NCBI RefSeq assembly: GCF_027943255.1
Contig: NC_072895.1
Span: 77,688,001 to 77,752,000 of the forward strand
Reading direction: 5' to 3'
Source of the DNA: Anastrepha obliqua
Taxonomy: Eukaryota > Arthropoda > Insecta > Diptera > Tephritidae
DNA length: 64,000 nucleotides
In this document: positions 11,767 through 24,406 of the stretch, piece by piece
Layout of the letters: every line of letters begins with the position of its first letter
Position numbering within the stretch: position 1 is the first letter of the stretch
Translations under genes and position numbers: made by a program
Notes under the pieces: generated by a model
Told to the model about the DNA's origin: nothing
The model's input: only the letters and a program-made list of their open reading frames with translations
Database searches by the model: none

Positions 11767-12935
11767 TTCGCTTCTTCTTGATTTCGCGATTTTTCCAACG
11801 CAGAGGAGGTCTTCCTTTTCCTCTGCTACCATCAGCTGGTACCGCATCAAATACTTTCAGAGCCAGAGCGTTTGTATCCATTCGGACGACATGTCCCAGC
11901 CAACGAAGCCGCTGAATTTTTATTCGCTGCAGTATGTCTATGTCGTCGTAAAGCTCACACAGCTTATTGTTCCACTTCCTACGATACTCGTTGTCACCAA
12001 CGAGCAAAGGCCCAACAATTTTTTACAGAATCTTTCTCTCAAACATTTCAAGGGACGTCTCATCGGATGTTGCCATCGTCGAGAACGATAGGACGGGTAT
12101 GATCAGAGCCTCATTGAGTGTTAGTTTTGTTCGTCGAGAGAGGACTGCATTACTTAATTGCCTACTTTATCCAAAGTAGCACTTGTTGGCAAGAGAGATT
12201 CTTCGTTGGATTTATAGGCTGACATTATTATCGGTGTTAATGCTAGTTCTTAAATATACGGAGTCTTCTACAACCTCGAAATCCTAACTGTCAACAGTGT
12301 CGTGGGTGCCGACACGTGAGTGCGTCGACTGCTTGTTTGATGATAGGAGGTACTTCGCTTTGTCCTCGTTCACTATCAGACCCATTTGCTTTCCTTCTTT
12401 AACCAGTTTAGAAAAAGCAGAACTAACAGATCGGTTGTTAGGGTCGATAATGTCAATATCATCCGGATATGCCAACAATTGTACGCTCTTATAAAAAATT
12501 GTGCCTGAGCAATTTAGCTTTGCGGCTCGCACGAACTCTTCCAACATCAGGTTAAAGAAGTCACACGACAGCGAGTCACCCTGTCTGAAACCTCGTTTGG
12601 TATCAAACAGCTCGAAGAGGCCCTTCCCAATTCTGAGGATGCTGCTGGTATTGAGCAACGTCATTTTGCATAGCCGTATTAATTTCGCGGGGATACCAAA
12701 TTCAGACTTTGCGCCTTATAGCTAACTCCTTTTCATACTATCGAATGCCGCTTTGAAATCGACGAAAAGATGGTATGTGTCGATTTTCCTTTCAGGGGTA
12801 TTTTCCAGGACTTGGCATATTGTGAATATCTGGTCGAAGGTGGATTTTCCAGTTCTAAAGCTACACTGATAGGGTTCAACCAATTGGTTGATGGTGGACT
12901 TCGGCGTTTCACACAATACGCTCACTTGAACCATA
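11767..12935 (-). mobile_element. LINE-A copy 1 (RTE-like), decayed
   Basis: Read on the minus strand, in order: reverse-transcriptase start YQCSFRTGKSTFDQI and LFVDFKAAFDSMKRS (12722-12934), then GFRQGDSLSCDFFNLML and the active-site region LLAYPDDIDIID (12284-12664, family FADDIDII). After this come the C-terminal EYRRKWNNKLCELYDD, IQRLRWLGHVVRMDT and GKGRPPLRWK (11780-12007). Frameshifts separate the blocks. The 5' end is truncated within the reverse transcriptase. Near the 3' end an internal deletion joins the PLRWK block to a short CTTCTTCTT tail. The short 3' UTR and (GAA)n tail seen in other copies fit the RTE clade; that assignment is an inference. Confidence 0.85.
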
Positions 12936-15055
12936 TAACCATATTTTGCATAGAAGCTGATGCATGCACCTTACACCCCTTTGGGAAATTTTTGAATTCA
13001 ATGATTGATGTGCCTTTGCCATAGTGTAAAATAGGTATGTCATTTAAATGCAAATAAATTTTCGTAATAACTTTTAAAACACGTATCAAGTATTTCGCAT
13101 GGATCGCATGGGATGATTGTTTATCCTGTATCCTACAAGCTATATTAATTCCACTATATTCCACTTTATAGCTATCTACACGGTTCGTGGTCGCGAGCAG
13201 AAGTATGAAAAAACTACTCTATTGACTTCATCAGGTCCTGTCGGAAGACAATTCCTTTTGCGGAAATTATTAGTGCTTCCATACCACACCCGACTTCTGT
13301 TTCGAAAATTTGGTATTATTAAAAGCGTATTCTAATTTTTAAAGCTAATTTAGTAGGTTTTAAGTTCTATTTTTTCATAAAAATGACGGTATTTTTTAAT
13401 AGATGTTCTAGAGGGCGGATCACAATCCACCAACTGTTCGACGTGTATTTGTACTCAGTCTTGAAAGGTAGGCTAATTCAAAGAAATGTACAATTAAACA
13501 AATAAAGAGGAAAACTTCCTTTGCGACGAAAATAATTGTGGAGAAAATGCAAGTAATATTTGCCAAACACTTAAATTTTCTCTTGAAAACAAAATACTTT
13601 AATTTACTTGCATACCAGCCCTGCCACCATTATCGGCTAGAGTCGCTTCATCAGTCTTCGCACTTTTGACTTCCTTATAAATATTTTTCTCTTTAATGCA
13701 GCCATTGGGCGAGATTTAACATTTACATACTGATTACCTCCGCTCGAATCTTCCGCACCGAAAGAAGATACGAAAACATAAAATATTTTCGGTTTTTCCT
13801 CTTTGCTGCTTGCCTGCTGTAGTATGAAAGTAAAGGTATAATATATATGTATATGTATAAGTATGTATATGTATGAATATCTCAATGCGTTTCTGATTAC
13901 AAAGCATTATCTGTTTAAGAATGGGTTTTCCATGATGATGCCAATGTAAAAGCAACTTTTCGCATTTAATGACTTGAAAGAGTCCGAAGCGGCGCCAACG
14001 CCACACTTAAAAGAGTTTATATGGACAGAAACAACAACAATGAAGAAACTGATATTACTACCAGAACAACTACCATCTTAAGCATTTGCAATCAGTCAAA
14101 TTACTTACTTACAATGTTGTGCCTCATTAATTTAAAAAAGGGGTGGGGGTCGCGTGGATAAGAGCGAATGAGTCGAAAAATATTTGTATTTTGAATTCCC
14201 TAGTATAAATTTAAATTTTGTATTATGCAAACACAGTTCTCTTTGATTATGTATGCTTACCAGTTACTGGATAAATAACAAAAATAGCTTTATAAGAGCA
14301 AGACTGAGTTTCGAGCAACTTCGAATTTTCTCACAACAGGAGTGGCTTGCATTTTAAATTTAATGCTTTTTCTATCGGGCAAAACTTTTGGCCTATGTTA
14401 TTTTTTAAACTTAGTCCTCAACAGCGAAAGCTTAAAAAATTATATATAATATAAGAAGGAGTGAAAGAATAACCCTATTTTGTAAACACTTAAACTTCGT
14501 TCCGGCATATTTTTCATCATACAAAGAAACCAGATCAGCAAATGTAAACGATCTCAGAGCGAAACGAAGAAAATTCCTTTAAATTCCTTGAAGGCTATTA
14601 ATGTGGCAAAGGCGTTGTGGGCTCCATTTAAAGATAGCATCGTACAATCAAGGTTAATAATAACTTTAAGGTGTAGATTATGATTTAGAAATTAAACAAT
14701 TTAAAGTACTAAGAAATATGAGCTTTGAATCAAAAATTGCACCCAGACTCGAAACTTCCTTCATAGTGGTGATACAAAATTTTGTGAATTCAGCAGGATT
14801 AGTGACGATTGATCTGTCAACTATGACACCATGCTGAATATTGGATGCGTAATACTTTACGGAATGAAAGGGACTCTGCTATTATTAATGATTCATGATT
14901 CTTAAGAATGCCACAAATATAAACGGAACGATTACGCTGTAGACTAGACAGAGCCTCTGAAGAAAATATTTCGGTCACATTAATCGAAAAGTTATATCCA
15001 TATTAGCAGAGTTATATCCCTCTTGGTTTGAATTTGCAACAAAAGAAATTTACGG
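12936..15055. other. Spacer
   Basis: Nothing identified. Contains a TATG/TATA-rich run at about 13838-13875, which creates spurious open frames. Confidence 0.55.
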
Positions 15056-15645
15056 ACGACATGTCCCTTTCGGACGATATATCTCAGCCAAAGAAGCCGC
15101 TGGATCTTTATTCGCTGCAGTATATCTAAGTCGTCGTAAAGCTCACACAGCTTATTGTTCCATTGCCTACGATACTCGTCGTTACCAACGAATTTTTCGC
15201 AAAATCTTTCTCTCAAACACTCCAAGGGACGCCTCAACGGATATTGCTATCGTCTAAACATCTGCGCCATACTATCGGACGGGTATGATGAGAGTCTCAT
15301 AGCGTGTTATAATACGTTCACATATAAGTAGATGATCTACTTTTTCGTGCTTAACTCGCAATCCGTAATTAAAAACGAGATTTCGCAAACAAAATTTTTC
15401 TCCCAAAATCTAAGATTATAAAACAATTCTAGATAATAACCATACTTTTTGACATACAACCCTATGTTTTCAAGGCTGAAAGTTGTATCAGTATTAGTGC
15501 TCTTTCCTGGATAAACGAAGTTTCTTACAACCTCGACATCATAACTGGGTGCCGATACGCGAGTGCGCCGACTGTTTGTTTGAAGACAGGAGGTACTTCG
15601 TACTTCAGACCCATTCACTTTGCTTCTTTATCCAGTTTAGAAAAG
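15056..15645 (-). mobile_element. LINE-A copy 2, fragment
   Basis: Minus-strand match to the LINE-A C-terminal half: VGNDEYRRQWNNKLCELYDD and LQRIKIQRLLWL at 15060-15237, and DVEVVRNFVYPGKSTNTDT with RTRVSAP at 15480-15618. The stretch 15318-15470 is poorly matched and probably rearranged. Neither the 3' tail nor the reverse-transcriptase core is present. Confidence 0.8.
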
Positions 15646-15782
15646 GTTGAAAGCCAATTGCTTTTAACTTCACTACTTTCTGAAAATGCAGCTTATAAGT
15701 AAATAATTTCAAGTAAAACCAGAACTGAGTAAACGTTAAAAACCAGCAAAGTTCTGTGTAATAGATTTTTTGTAAAGTAATA

Positions 15783-17032
15783 CAGGGTCCGCCATATAAC
15801 TTTACGGAATTAAAAATGCTATAAAAAAGAAACTACTCAATATTTTTCCAAACTGTTTTTTTTATTTTGAAGTACAATCCTTCCGGTTAATGATGGAACA
15901 CAACTTCATTCATATGGCTGCCTCGGCTAGCCAGCACCATCCCAATTTTTCAGCACATTTTCGATTGTATGCGGCTGTATTTCGGCTATGACATCGCGTA
16001 TGTTGGTCTTCAGTGCATCAATTGTTGCTGGTTTGTTGGCATAACACTGGTATTTGACGGCACCCCAAGGATAATAATCCAACGGCGTCAAATCGCAGCT
16101 CCGAGGCGGCCAAACGATATCAGAATTTCGGCTGATGCGATCTTCGAAGACAGTGCGCAAAAGATTGATCGTAGCATTCGCTGTGTGGCAAGTAGCGTCA
16201 TCTTGTTCGAACCAAATACCACCAATATCCTCCTCTTCAATTACTCGGAACAAAAATTCGTTCAACATGGTCCGGTAACGCTCTCCATTGACGGTTACGG
16301 CCCCTCCTCGCTCATTTTCGAAGAAAAATGGACCAATAATGCCTCTCGACTAAAATCCGCACCAAACAGTGACTCGTTGTGAATGCATCGGCTTTTCTTC
16401 GAGTGCGTTCGGGTTTTCTGAGCCCCAAATGCGGCAATTTTGCTTGTTAACATACCCGCCGAGATGGAAATGAGCTTCATCCAAAAATATGATTTTTCGG
16501 TAAAAGTCTTCATCTTCTTCAAGTCGATCCCAAGCCCATGAAGCGAAGCGAAAACGCATTGGGTGGCCGGTTTGCTTCAGCTGCCGAACCAATTGGACTT
16601 TATACGGCGTCATACCAAGGTCTTTACGCAAAATTCGTCTCAATGATGTCTCCGAAATGTCCAATTGTTGAGAACGAGGGTGAACTGATGTTCCTGGTGA
16701 TTCACGAACACTTTCGGCCACAGCAGCAATATTTTCAGGTGTACGCACGGTTTTTGGTCGGTCACGCGTTGGTTTGTCAATAAGCAACCCAGTTTCTCTT
16801 ACTTTTTTCGTACGTAATTTGCCGTACGTAATTTTCGTACACATTCTGCAACATTACCATGATTTTCAAAGTAATGTCGCAATACTCCCCAGCGTTCTTT
16901 GAGCGTATACACAACCATTTTCGTTCAGCGGAAGAATAAAACTAATTTTCTGTCAAATCAGATGACAGCTAAGTGTTACCATTCTTCAAATAATACCTAG
17001 TTCAAATCCGTAACGATAGATGGCGGGCCCTT
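15783..17032 (-). mobile_element. DD41D (rosa-type) Tc1/mariner, near complete
   Basis: A 1250-bp element bounded by TA at 15781-15782 and TA at 17033-17034, the expected target-site duplication. Inverted termini pair: left CAGGGTCCGCCATATAACTT, right (inward) AAGGGCCCGCCATCTATCGT, both running into TTACGGA. It carries one transposase gene on the minus strand, broken by a few lesions. DD41D elements were first described as rosa from a Ceratitis species; that naming is from prior knowledge. Confidence 0.92.
15887..16918 (-). pseudogene. DD41D transposase, one nonsense codon and frameshifts
   Basis: The likely start is MVVYTLKERWGVLRHYFEN at 16918. A frame change near 16830-16845, beside a short duplication of ATTACGTACG, precedes a long frame with the HTH (VRTPENIAAVAES, ISETSLRRILRKDLG), IIFLDEAHFHLGGYVNKQN and WCGF. 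A TAG at 16352-16350 replaces the family Trp codon. The same frame then resumes with SRGIIGPFFFENERGG, WFEQDDATCH and WPPRSCDLTPLDY. One residue is missing between the second and third Asp, giving 40 instead of 41. A last frameshift precedes the terminal ASRGSHMNEVVFHH block. It is nonfunctional but only recently so. Confidence 0.9.
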
Positions 17033-17034
17033 TA

Positions 17035-17694
17035 TAAATTTGCACAGAGTAGGCCCTAAGTAGAGCAAGTCACGAAACTGGCTAGGATATAAAATTAAAG
17101 TGGGCTTTATCTTTTTAGTACTGCTCGAACAATTAGAGTCTAGCTAAAGTATGCTCGCTCTCAAGACTAATGATTATGCGCCAATGTTGTCAGTTTAAAA
17201 GCATTCTATGAAAAATCGTAAACTTCTAAATACCTGTTTTATTCCTACCAGCATATCCCAGGTCGAAATAACTCAACAAATTCAAAATCATCACTTCTCA
17301 GAATCTACAAAGCCGGGAAAGACGTAAAGGACCGCAGCATAAAATTTGAATTTTAAATGCGATAAAAACAAAATTTGTTAAACTGATTTTCGTAAGCGTC
17401 TCATAAAATGTATTTTTTCAGTTAGGTAATATATTTGTTATGCATTATATTAATACAATATATATTATGTTATTAATATATGCTATTAAAATAACCTTCG
17501 CCAGGGCTAATATACACTACTTCTATTAGAAATTTGACACAGCAAACAGTGGCTACTGCGTTGTCAGTATGAACAAAAGCCTTCTATCGCGTTATAGCAT
17601 TTTTTGAGCCTTTAAGCACAAATTCACTCTACTAGATGCTTCACACTAAAATACTTTGCCCTGACCAAAACTAAATCTTAAGAGGACAAAACGC
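17035..17694. other. AT-rich spacer
   Basis: No recognised feature; AT-rich around 17440-17480. Confidence 0.55.
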
Positions 17695-17945
17695 CTACTT
17701 GGATTCAACATATCTACTACCAGTGTCCTCTCAGGTGTTACATCGGGTCACTGTGTTATTGGCACCCTATCCAATAGAATGGGTGTAGCTCACAATGACT
17801 TGCAAAGGAGTTGGGGAGATAAAGAAGAAATTGAGTCGGTACAACACCTCCTCTGTGCATGTCCTGCACTTCAAAGAAGCCTTGCCAAATACCTTGGCGG
17901 TTATTTCTTTGAAGACCCGATAATTTGCAAAATGTCTCACTGTAG
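17695..17945 (+). pseudogene. jockey-like LINE C-terminus (post-RNase H)
   Basis: Plus-strand reading gives VTSGHCVIGTLSNRMGVAHN, then VQHLLCACPALQRSLAKYLG and YFFEDP. This is the TGHC..IG and EH-LLC-CPAL (zinc-knuckle-like Cys/His) module at the C-terminus of many jockey-type LINE polyproteins. It is a short isolated fragment. Confidence 0.75.
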
Positions 17946-18179
17946 GGATTAAAAAGATCTATTGTAACTCTTATTTAGCAATTTAATGCTTCTGAAGTAT
18001 GCTGAATCAGTATTTATTCTCAGCGTCACGGAAAAGATTTCAGAATGGCATGTAAGTTCTTCGAAACCGGATAGCAATTTAGTACATGTCCGAATTGTTT
18101 TATGTGGAAGAAAATTCTAGTATCATCAAAAAAAATTGGCAAAATCAACGATATCTTGTAGTTACTTGAAATCTACATT

Positions 18180-18560
18180 TTTATTTATTTATAGTATTAA
18201 TTAAACACACAACCATAAGTTATTTTACAGTGTTTGAGCTTGTTGGAGAAGGGGAAATAGTATGCTGTTAAAAGTGGATGTAGGAGGAGAAGAACAAGGA
18301 AGCATTAGAAGAACCTACGTTTATACGTGCATATTAGCACTTTAGTGAGCAAAATGCTTCGAATGGTTTTGATCTTTTGAGTTAGAGCGTTCCAAAGATG
18401 AACAGCAAAAACGAAGAACTGACGTTCAGACATAAGACAAGTGTATTTTTTACTAAGCAGGTTAAGTGATCGGGTCGATCAAGTGAATTGAGTTCGTTCG
18501 GTAAGGTATTTGGGCTCACTAGAGTTAATGATCTTGTGAATCAGCATTAGCATTTTACTT
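18180..18560 (-). pseudogene. LINE reverse transcriptase C-terminal remnant
   Basis: Minus-strand reading gives MLMLIHKIINSSEPKYLTER, then SLNLLSKKYTCLMSERQFFV and FAVHLWNALTQKIKTI. This fits the thumb-to-C-terminus of LINE reverse transcriptases (pattern LLSTGEPRYL, S-RQFF, VRLWNSLP..I). A stop lies after QFT. No catalytic region is present. Confidence 0.65.
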
Positions 18561-18714
18561 TTAATTACTCGTCAAATTTTACACAAAATTCAAACTGCAT
18601 ACCCAGAAAAATTCTGTCTAAAAATTTAAAAGCTGTAATGAAATTTTGAAATTTTTTTTTTAAAAATGTGGGTACGAATTTTGTAAATTACAAATTCGTT
18701 TTTTGAGGAATTGC

Positions 18715-19060
18715 TTCTCATAAAGCCCATATAATCGTCTTTATTAACTGTCTGGTTGTCTGAGCTCCTGGTGCAAATTCATGGTCTCCAATACCGTTGT
18801 AATTCCTAAAAATCGTGAACACCGCTTTCTTTTTTGACTGAATATGCCGTGGCTTTTTGGTATTGGTTCATGCGGAGCTCCCCACTCACTTGTCTGATGT
18901 CCTGATTGCGTGACGTCTCCAGTACTGATGCGTTTGATGAATGGTAGGTCGGATTCAGCCTTGGTAAACAAGTCTTTGGCAATATCTACGCGAACACTTT
19001 TTTGCATGAAATTCAGGTCCTTTGGGACCAACTTTGCAGCAACAATGCAACGAAAAACAA
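18715..19060 (-). pseudogene. mariner transposase fragment
   Basis: Minus-strand reading contains KLVPKDLNFMQKSVRVDIAK, DLPFIKRISTGD, SGHQTSEWGAPHEP and QTVNKDDY. These correspond to the central mariner region (family VPKDLNFLQK-RRVDVAK, FIKRIITGDETW, SEWR-PHEPKPKK, GQTVNKEYY). ETW of the first catalytic motif is lost. Ends and TIRs are not recognisable. It differs in sequence from the 7.4-kb mariner. Confidence 0.75.
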
Positions 19061-20428
19061 AACTTAAATCAGTTGCCTTAAAGTGTCACCTGGCGGTTGT
19101 TCGGGAATGTTATTTCGCCCATTATTTAGTTCAAGTGACATTTTCATCCATACCCACTATAACTTAATTTGGTTCATAAGATAATTATAGAGTTTATTCA
19201 AATATAGAATCGTTCTCCAAAGGATACTCACTCAATAAATTTGTATATTCAAACATACTCGTACACATCTAAGTACCTAAGTAGTGCGTTTCCATAAGTG
19301 CATCGGCACATGTGTATATAAATATATTTACATATGTATGTATGTATTATATATGCAATAGTTACTCTCTCGTTCTACGAGTACATGCCATGGCATATTT
19401 TCCCATTCTGTCCCTCATTCCTCTTTGCTTTTTGTGCTCCAACGGCGGCGACTCGTTGATTTCATTAACGTTGAAAATGTATGCGAATCTGTTTGCGCGT
19501 AAATTCAATTTGGCTCGTAATGAATTTTATGTACAAAATACTGTTTTTAAATTTCGAAATTCACTTAAAATTCACTTTACTTTGATGTGACACAATTTTT
19601 TATGCGCTGGAAAAAAAGTGAAGGGCGTCAGCAAAAGCACACTATAAACATTTTCAAGCCACCAACGCAGCACCACCACCAAATAATGACAAATCGCAGT
19701 TGACAGCGCGGAGAAAAAAGCTGCAATTATCTAAAACTAAAGAGCGTAAAAATTTGAGCACTGCTATATATTCACAGCTTTGTGTACGAATAATTAGTGT
19801 GCGTCTCTGAGAGTAAAAAGCAAAGCCAAATCTGAAAATTTTCGTTTATTAGAGACTTTAGATAAAAAGAATATATCGATTATTCAAGTACTAATTTATT
19901 GTAAAATGATTATTCATTTCCATCGAAAGGCAAAAAATGCGTCCCCTTGAAGTAAACTTAGTTGGTTATTCTCACAGGCCCTTAGTTCTGCAAGTAAACT
20001 TAGAAGCTTTTAGTTTTGTTTTTAAGAATTCGAGTAATTATCCTCTCGCTTGAGCCGACTAATTTGAACAAGTTCTACCCCGACAGTGTTGCACGTTTTC
20101 CTCATGTATCGAATGTACAGCACCTTTTTTATGTAGAAAAAATGCACAAAACTTCTAGAAAAAAATGCAAACATCAGCCCGATTTTTTAGCCACTTCAAA
20201 CTCGTACTTTATAATACTAGAATGTAAAGTCCATTTCACTTTGTGTCTAAATTCTTTTTATTTTAGTTAAGTTCTGATTAAATATTTTGTACGAAGTTTG
20301 AGACTTTGATTTATATAATATTTGTTGCAGAATAAAGTATACTTTTATTTAAATTATGAAAATTAAAAATTAAAAAATTAACGACAAAACTTCAAGCAAA
20401 CATCATGTTTTTTTTATACAAAATATCA
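19061..20428. other. Spacer
   Basis: No recognised feature. TATG-type runs lie at 19315-19350. Confidence 0.55.
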
Positions 20429-20430
20429 TA

Positions 20431-21514
20431 TTGGGTAGTCGAAAAAGTCTTTTCGTATTTCAAACTTCAACTCATTTTTTTTTATATTTATAATGAACTT
20501 TATTAAACCAAATATGTACCATTTTTGTTGACCATCTTTTGCCATTTTTCTTCTAGAGACATTATTCCATCAGCGTAAAACTTTTGTGGTTTCTCGGTGG
20601 AAAACTGTGACAAGTAGTTTCTACAGGCTTCTCTTGAAGCCAACTTTGCTCCATTAAGGGAGTTCTGCATTGACCGAAACAAATGGTAGTCCGATGGTGC
20701 AAGGTCAGGGCTATATGGTGGATGCATCAAAACTTCCCAGCCAAGCTCTCCCAGTTTTTGCCGATCAAAAATGTGTGTGGCCTAGCGTTGTCCTGATGGA
20801 AGACGACGCCCTTTCTGCTAATCAGTTCTGGCCGTTTTTTTTTCGATTGCTTGCTTCAGTCTCATCAGTTGTTGACAGTAAAGTGTAGAATCAATCGTTC
20901 GAGCAGGCTGGAGCAGCTCATAGTGGATGATTCCTTTCCAATTTCACCAAACACACAGCATAACCTTTCGAGGCGTCAATCCTGGCTTTGCGACCGTTTG
21001 TTGAGCTTCACCACCTTTGCATCATGATCTTTTTCGCACATTATTGTCGTATTTGATCCACTTTTCGTCTCGAAATGGTTCGATTTCATTTCGTTTCATT
21101 TTCGAATGATGCTAATTCGGTCCACAGACAATTCATGTGGTACCCAAACATCGAGCTTCTTTTTGTAACCAGCCTCTTTTAAATGGTTCAAAACCGTTTG
21201 ATGATGAACGTTTAGTGCCTTGGCGATGTCATGGCAGCTCTTGTAACGGTCCTGGTCAATCTTTTCCATAATTTCACTGTCTTTTTCAACGATAGGTCGA
21301 CCGGAGCGAGGTGCATCGTTCACATCGAAATTTCCAGAACGGAAGCGAGCGAACCATTGTTGTGCAGCATCGTCTCCGTAAACTTCACAAATTTCATAAA
21401 ATGTCACCTTTCCAGCACCATATGATATGACACAATGTGATTGGTAGCACTGGAGATAGATGACTCCAACGACATCTATTGACAAAATACGAAAAGACTT
21501 TTTCGACTACCCAA
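20431..21514 (-). mobile_element. mellifera-subfamily mariner, internally deleted
   Basis: Near-perfect inverted termini: TTGGGTAGTCGAAAAAGTCT at the left and the same sequence inward from 21514, extending together for about 29 bp. TA flanks both ends (20429-20430, 21515-21516). At 1084 bp it is shorter than a standard 1.3-kb mariner, matching deletions seen in the coding region. The perfect termini suggest a relatively young insertion or recent use as a non-autonomous copy. Confidence 0.93.
20503..21485 (-). pseudogene. mellifera-type mariner transposase, broken
   Basis: The N-terminal part (21096-21485) reads YEICEVYGDDAAQQWFARFR, SGRPIVEKDSEIMEKI and ALNVHHQTVLNHLKEAGY. The middle reads EPFRDEKWIKYDNNVRKRS, with TGD of the first catalytic motif deleted, and VFHQDNARPH, so the second Asp is kept. 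The C-terminal part (20503-20730) reads MHPPYSPDLAPSDYHLFRS, with the third Asp, then WQKMVNKNGTYLV. There is a frameshift after DNARPH and deletions around residues 130-150. The mellifera-subfamily assignment comes from the QDNARPH and PPYSPDLAPSDYHLFRS signatures. Confidence 0.88.
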
Positions 21515-21516
21515 TA

Positions 21517-23489
21517 TTAAGAATTAGATATTTCAATTATGATTCTCAAAAGTCTTCAGATAAGTATTGTATTTCTTAAGCAGATAATAATGTTAAGTGC
21601 TTATTTTTTATTTTTCTGTGTGTCAATGAAAAAACGTATTGTGACACTCTGGATTACTTATCTAGCTGAAAGAAACTGTGATTGAAGAGTATGCATTGAA
21701 TTTTAAGGAATTCGAATAACCTCAAAAATGATAAAATGTCTTAATACTATGGTTAAGGAGCTAGATTCAATTGAAATGCGTCGCATTTGCCATTTTCAAA
21801 CATACAGCATTTCCTTTGGTTGCATTTGACGTGTCGCTCCCATCTAGTATTCCGTCCTACCCACCTAACCGTTATAGTTATCAATGCATTGCATCCATGT
21901 CACTTCATGCTGCCGGTATTGATGGCTCGAAACCAATCTCTGCTCCCACGTCAATCTATGTGCAATGAAATGCCAAACGTTCGTCGCGTGCCATCAAATG
22001 CGTGGTTCGATACGTCAGCAGAAATATGTGAATATGTAAGCTACTCGGTCATACGGGCGGTATGATTATGTGTATGAGTTGAAAAGCAGTAACAACAACC
22101 AGAACCGACAAAAGAAAGAAAGAACTTAAGTTGTCAGTAGCAGCACATCGATTCGATTGAAGCGAAGGAGCAGGGGCCGAAGTGAATAAACGGGATGGAC
22201 AGCTTGAGAGATAGGGAATGCAAGACTGAATTAATTTGTTGCCATTTGTCGCACAACAACTTCAAACTGTCCAAGACATAACGACAACAGTCGGAAAAAC
22301 GTCAAGAAGGAAATCAATTTCTTTTTCGGCAGAACGGCAGAACGGCATAACAAACAATAGCGATTCAACATCGCTGCTGGCAAGAACGAAGGCGAAAAAT
22401 AAGATAAAGGTGAAATTGTTACTTCGCTTATGTAAAAGCACAAACAGCTTCAGCGGGAAAGAAGATATGAGCAAAAGATATTGATGGAGGCGTCGTTCGG
22501 TGCAACAATAGTAGCATAAAAGGTGGATATATGCACATATACAAACACACGTTATATCCATTGGTATTATTGCTGCAAATCAATGACAGTTGCATGCAAC
22601 GCCAACTACAATATTAGTGCCATAGTGACAGTAAGAGCACAAGCAACAAAGTTAAGCGAAAGAGCTCATATGGGGCACAAAATATCCATACACATTCACA
22701 CATACATACGACAGCTGGGATTCGACCGACGTATCTTGACATGCCATGTGAAAGAAAATCACTTGCAGATCTGCGCTGCCCTACAATGAAGCCAATAAGA
22801 ACGGTTCCAAAGGAAGAGCAATAAAGCAATATGGCACTGCTAGCGCTATCGCACTAACATGTAACCATAAAATCAATATGGTCGAAAAACCAACAGAGTA
22901 TAAAGGAGATTCGTATCCTGAAATAGCAAAGAACAGCAAGCAGCAAACAATATCTTTAAGACAGCGTAATAAAGCGAGCGTGGTCATAAAAAACTTCAAA
23001 GTGGCACGAATATTATACTACTTCTGTAACACACTATGTATATATACTCGTAAGATTTTCCGGCACTGCATGAGTGTGCTTCCGATTTAGGGGAAAACGA
23101 AAGACTGAAGAAATTTTTAAATTTCAATATTCGAGCTGAATTCCTGAAACACAGTTGCTGGTTTCGGCTGTCTATATCATTTTTCTTGCTTGTTTCCTTA
23201 CATGGTTTCAGTTAAATTGAAAAACTGTAATTTTGCCGCTTACGACGGCAGTTACCTGCACATGATTCGTGCCAACGATTCAGAGCAACATATGCTTGTG
23301 GGTGCGGAGAGGTAAACTTTGTCATTGTTTTAGACTTAATCCCAATAAGGAGTAAATATAAACTATTCGATAACTATAAAAACCTTAAATCAGTGTTATC
23401 ACATGCGAATGAAAAGTCCGCAGTAAATTTTTTTTTCGTTTATTAAAGAAGCTTACATTGAATTTTTGCATTCCCTTACCCACCAGTGA
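21517..23489. other. Spacer
   Basis: No recognisable gene. Several open frames of 65-99 codons overlap on both strands in 21770-23090, but none shows a domain, a signal peptide followed by a mature region, or convincing splice sites. Confidence 0.5.
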
Positions 23490-24065
23490 TCTCACAAACG
23501 GTGGACTACCCTAGTTAGGTTAAGATAAATGGTTGCCCTTGAGAGGGGATCATTTTTACAAATATTCAACAATTTGTCCACTGTGATATCATACATGGGA
23601 AGGGGAAAGGAGAAGGGAAAGAACCAGACAGGAAAAAGGGGCTTTGGGTTAGAGGATGACGTCCAACGACGGCAATTTACGTTCGTGTTAACCACTCCAA
23701 GCTACTGATGAATTTCACCAGGTGTGTGGGGTTTAAAAAGTGAGGGCCCAGAGGTCTGAACCTTTGCCCGACGAGAACGGGGATGATGAGAAGAAGATGC
23801 TGAGATGATTCCACTTCGCTTTTAGACAGCTTATGCAGAAAAGACTTGAAGCAATCCCAAGCCTCACCGCATAGACACCTAACGGACAATGTCCCGTAAG
23901 CATACCAAAGTCAAGAGCTGTGGCTTTGTCAGCCTTAGAAGTTTCCTCGAGCGCCTCCGATCTACCCGCGGCCAGAAGGAGCTCGCGACTTTGTGCATTT
24001 GCGCACTAGCCCACCGCTCGCTGAGTTGACGCCAGAATACCCTGGTGTTTTGTGGAGTTGTAACC
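23490..24065 (-). pseudogene. jockey-like LINE RNase H/C-terminus
   Basis: On the minus strand, after a block matching 45364-45480 (the end of RNase H), the frame reads LTGHCPLGVYAVRLGIASS, SCLKSEVESSQHLLL, PVLVGQRFRPLGPHFL and HLVKFISSLEW. This is the family pattern of TGHC-IG-HA-RLG, HLLLDCP and a leucine-rich terminus. Frame changes occur within. Together with 45150-45900 it represents one jockey-type family present twice here. Confidence 0.75.
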
Positions 24066-24406
24066 CATCATTTAAATGAAAGTGAAAAAAATACCAAAAT
24101 TGCTAATCGCAGGTATAAACCCAACGTACTGATAAAATTGATTATACAGAGTCGAGAGTAAAACTAATTAGCTTTTATTTTAAACAAAATTTTAATGAAA
24201 CTTTACGATTTTTCTACACAATATTAACTTAACTATATATTTTTAAAATCATTCTGTCGGATTGTAACATGGTCATCTGTCATTTCTGCAGTTGGTCTTT
24301 GTCAAAATTTTTTTCATCGGAAAAAAACCCCATAGGCGCTTCTTAGGCGCTTCAGGATGTTTAATGTTTAGATGAAGTTTTGATCGGATAGATCGCTGTT
24401 CTCGTG
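24066..24406. other. Spacer
   Basis: AT-rich; nothing recognised. Confidence 0.5.
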
